In this document: piece by piece, positions 8,088-9,136 of the stretch
Position numbering within the stretch: position 1 is the stretch's first letter
How the letters are laid out: every line of letters starts with the position of its first letter
Assembly: GCA_947461015.1 (NCBI GenBank)
Contig: CANHIR010000073.1
Location: 1 to 9,136, forward strand
Reading direction: 5' to 3'
DNA from: Bacteroidota bacterium
Lineage (GTDB): Bacteria; Bacteroidota; Bacteroidia; Chitinophagales; Chitinophagaceae
Length of the DNA: 9,136 nucleotides
The notes under the pieces: model-generated
Database searches by the model: none
Seen by the model: only the letters and a program-made list of their open reading frames with translations
What the model was told of the DNA's origin: nothing
Program-made: the position numbers and the translations under genes

Positions 8088-8816
8088 ATGCCACTAGAAT
8101 GGGTAGAAGGGGTAATTACCAAAATTGAAAATGAAACTCCTAATACAAAACGATTTTATTTTGAAATTCCCAGTCTTGAAAAATTCGAGTTTATTCCAGG
8201 GCAATTTGTAACATTGGATTTACCGATACACGAGCAAAAAAACAAGCGTTGGAGAAGTTATTCAATATCTTCTGCACCCAACGGAACCAATACTTTCGAA
8301 TTGGTAATTGTACATTTACATGGAGGCCTAGGTACCACTTATTTGTTTAACGAAACCAAAGTTGGCTCAACAATCACATTAAGAGGACCACAGGGCGTAT
8401 TCACCCTACCTAAGCACTTTAATAATGATGTATACTTTATATGCACCGGAACTGGCATTGCGCCTTTTAGGTCAATGATCACTTATATTCACGAACATAA
8501 AATTGCGCACAACCATATTCATTTAATTTTTGGCTGTAGAAAATTTGAAGACGGTTTATATATTAACGAATTAAAAGCATTGGAAGCAAAAGAGCCAGGC
8601 TTCCATTTTCATCCTTGCTATTCAAGAGAAACCGAAGTGCCTGCTGGTGCACATACAGGTTATGTTCACCCTGTTTATCAAGAATTATTAAAGAATAATA
8701 AAGAAACAGCAAATGTATGGTTATGTGGTTGGAAAGCAATGATTGACGATGCGCGTAAAAACTTAACCGAAATGGGATTGGATAAAAAACAAGTGCATTT
8801 TGAATCCTTCGGTTAA
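8088..8816 (+). CDS. Ferredoxin-NADP-reductase-like FAD/NAD(P)-binding oxidoreductase
   Basis: The product has 242 residues, the length of a stand-alone reductase with one FAD domain and one NAD(P) domain. The FAD-binding barrel (about 1-105) carries RSYSISS (56-62), the RxYS motif that contacts the flavin, and GGLGTTYL (79-86), the pyrophosphate-contacting segment. The Rossmann-like NAD(P) domain carries CTGTGIAPFRSM (119-130), FGCR (148-151) and CGWKAM (213-218), and the protein ends in ESFG, an aromatic-containing tail like those stacking near the flavin in this family. No CxxxxCxxC ferredoxin motif or extra domain is present, so it needs a separate electron partner such as a ferredoxin, flavodoxin or oxygenase component, and none is encoded here. 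It lacks a signal peptide and is probably cytosolic. The start is 10 bases after the protease stop with no promoter or Shine-Dalgarno between, which suggests cotranscription. The physiological reaction cannot be told from sequence. Confidence 0.92.
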   Translation: MPLEWVEGVITKIENETPNTKRFYFEIPSLEKFEFIPGQFVTLDLPIHEQKNKRWRSYSISSAPNGTNTFELVIVHLHGGLGTTYLFNETKVGSTITLRGPQGVFTLPKHFNNDVYFICTGTGIAPFRSMITYIHEHKIAHNHIHLIFGCRKFEDGLYINELKALEAKEPGFHFHPCYSRETEVPAGAHTGYVHPVYQELLKNNKETANVWLCGWKAMIDDARKNLTEMGLDKKQVHFESFG

Positions 8817-8818
8817 GA

Positions 8819-8834
8819 AGACGCGAAAGCGTCT
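8819..8834 (+). other. GNRA-tetraloop hairpin just after the reductase stop codon
   Basis: AGACGC (8819-8824) and GCGTCT (8829-8834) form a perfect six-base-pair stem closing a GAAA tetraloop, a very stable RNA motif. It begins three bases after the TAA stop. Its right arm is the start of the first 26-base repeat, so hairpin and repeat compete for the same bases. No T-run follows. Confidence 0.6.
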
Positions 8835-8895
8835 GATGAAAGCGGACAAGTTTCCCGTCTGATGAAAGCGGACAAGTTTCCCATCTGATGAAAGC
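8831..8895 (+). repeat. 26-base tandem repeat, two perfect copies plus a 13-base partial copy
   Basis: Two identical head-to-tail 26-base units occupy 8831-8856 and 8857-8882, each made of GTCTGATGAAAGC followed by GGACAAGTTTCCC. A third half-unit, ATCTGATGAAAGC (8883-8895), differs only in its first base. The unit divides into two 13-base halves, each a tetramer (GTCT or GGAC) plus nine bases. GTCT and GGAC can pair with one G-U, so each tetramer could pair with either neighbour across a nine-base loop. The array lies wholly in the intergenic region between the reductase stop and the terminator. Its unit length is not a multiple of three. Confidence 0.9.
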
Positions 8896-8905
8896 ACTAC
8901 TCCAT

Positions 8906-8939
8906 AAAAAAGGCCTCGATTAATTCGAGGCCTTTTTTT
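8906..8939. terminator. Bidirectional intrinsic terminator between the reductase gene and glyS
   Basis: The stem GGCCTCGA (8912-8919) pairs perfectly with TCGAGGCC (8925-8932) around a TTAAT loop. Six A (8906-8911) precede it and seven T (8933-8939) follow, so it works as a terminator on both strands: for the plus-strand protease-reductase unit and for minus-strand glyS, whose stop lies about 18 bases away. Confidence 0.92.
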
Positions 8940-8956
8940 ATATTATAGCATTATAC

Positions 8957-9136
8957 TTAATTGTTAATGGCGGCTAAGACCATTTCTTTTACTTGACTCA
9001 TTGGAATTCGCTCCTGTGTCATCGCATCACGGTGACGAATGGTTACAGTGCCGTCCTCTTTGGTTTGATGATCAATGGTTACGCAAAATGGGGTTCCAAT
9101 TGCGTCTTGACGACGATATCTTTTCCCAATGGCATC
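8957..9136 (-). CDS. glyS: Glycyl-tRNA synthetase, single-chain type (C-terminal fragment, cut by window edge)
   Basis: Only the last 59 codons and the TAA stop (8957-8959) are in the window, and the frame is open to the right edge. The fragment begins [20 protein letters not shown] and continues with [18 protein letters not shown]. This is the C-terminal part of the class II anticodon-binding domain of homodimeric (eukaryote/archaea-like) GlyRS, where IG[KR]RYRRQDEIGTP[FY]CVT followed by DGTVT[IV]R.RD is characteristic. The enzyme attaches glycine to tRNA-Gly in the cytosol. The tail [14 protein letters not shown] is the terminal helix, and the protein ends normally. The usual Glu in RRQDEIG is Ala here, a minor variation. 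The catalytic domain and start lie outside the window. Confidence 0.95.
   Translation of the reverse strand, partial: DAIGKRYRRQDAIGTPFCVTIDHQTKEDGTVTIRHRDAMTQERIPMSQVKEMVLAAINN

Noticed and set aside
8817..8888. Stop-codon readthrough extension of the reductase (about 24 codons in frame to a TGA)
   Set aside because: The protein already ends with the family-typical ESFG, the extension is made of the intergenic repeat, and no readthrough signal is visible.
8829..8895. Possible hammerhead ribozyme because CTGATGA and GAAA both occur repeatedly
   Set aside because: The CTGATGA and GAAA elements overlap (CTGATGAAAGC) instead of being separated by stem II, and no stem III or stem I with a cleavage site can be drawn. 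The core cannot form.
8831..8895. CRISPR array
   Set aside because: The repeats are directly adjacent with no spacers of variable sequence, there are only two and a half units, and no cas gene is present.

Overview
The window looks like a chromosomal segment of a Bacteroidota bacterium, plausibly from the Chitinophagales, though that finer placement is only an impression. The evidence is a large secreted subtilisin-like protease ending in a type IX secretion system (T9SS) type A sorting domain, AT-rich gene leaders mostly lacking Shine-Dalgarno sequences, a single-chain glycyl-tRNA synthetase, and a short lipoprotein with a carboxypeptidase-regulatory-like fold. It reads as ordinary chromosome. 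I see no insertion sequence, phage gene, integrase, CRISPR array, tRNA or rRNA.

Layout from left to right. (1) A small 68-residue protein gene on the plus strand (30-236) is followed by a weak hairpin and a strong bidirectional terminator (290-323), which it shares with the convergent mfd gene. (2) A minus-strand pair: a lipoprotein gene (3745-4206) lies 36 bases upstream of mfd (322-3708), the transcription-repair coupling factor. (3) A 94-base AT-rich divergent intergenic region (4207-4300). (4) A plus-strand pair: a 1258-residue T9SS-secreted S8 protease (4301-8077), followed after 10 bases by a ferredoxin-NADP-reductase-like flavoprotein (8088-8816). (5) A 140-base convergent intergenic region holds a GNRA-loop hairpin, a 26-base tandem repeat and a strong bidirectional terminator. 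(6) The C-terminal end of glycyl-tRNA synthetase on the minus strand (8957 to the window edge).

Functionally these are mostly unrelated housekeeping and secretion genes. Mfd removes RNA polymerase stalled at DNA damage and recruits UvrA, and GlyRS charges tRNA-Gly. The protease is exported by Sec and then T9SS to act outside the cell. The reductase is probably cytosolic and passes electrons between NAD(P)H and an unidentified partner. Both convergent gene pairs are closed by one symmetrical A/T-flanked hairpin that can stop transcription from either side. No stretch above 300 bases lacks a gene.

The least explained item is the repeat array at 8819-8895. It is built on a strict 13-base beat in which short complementary tetramers alternate with 9-base loops, so mutually exclusive hairpins are possible in the 3' untranslated region of the reductase transcript. 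The small first protein is also notable: it appears related to a zinc-ribbon-like family (DUF5679) but lacks most of the cysteines.
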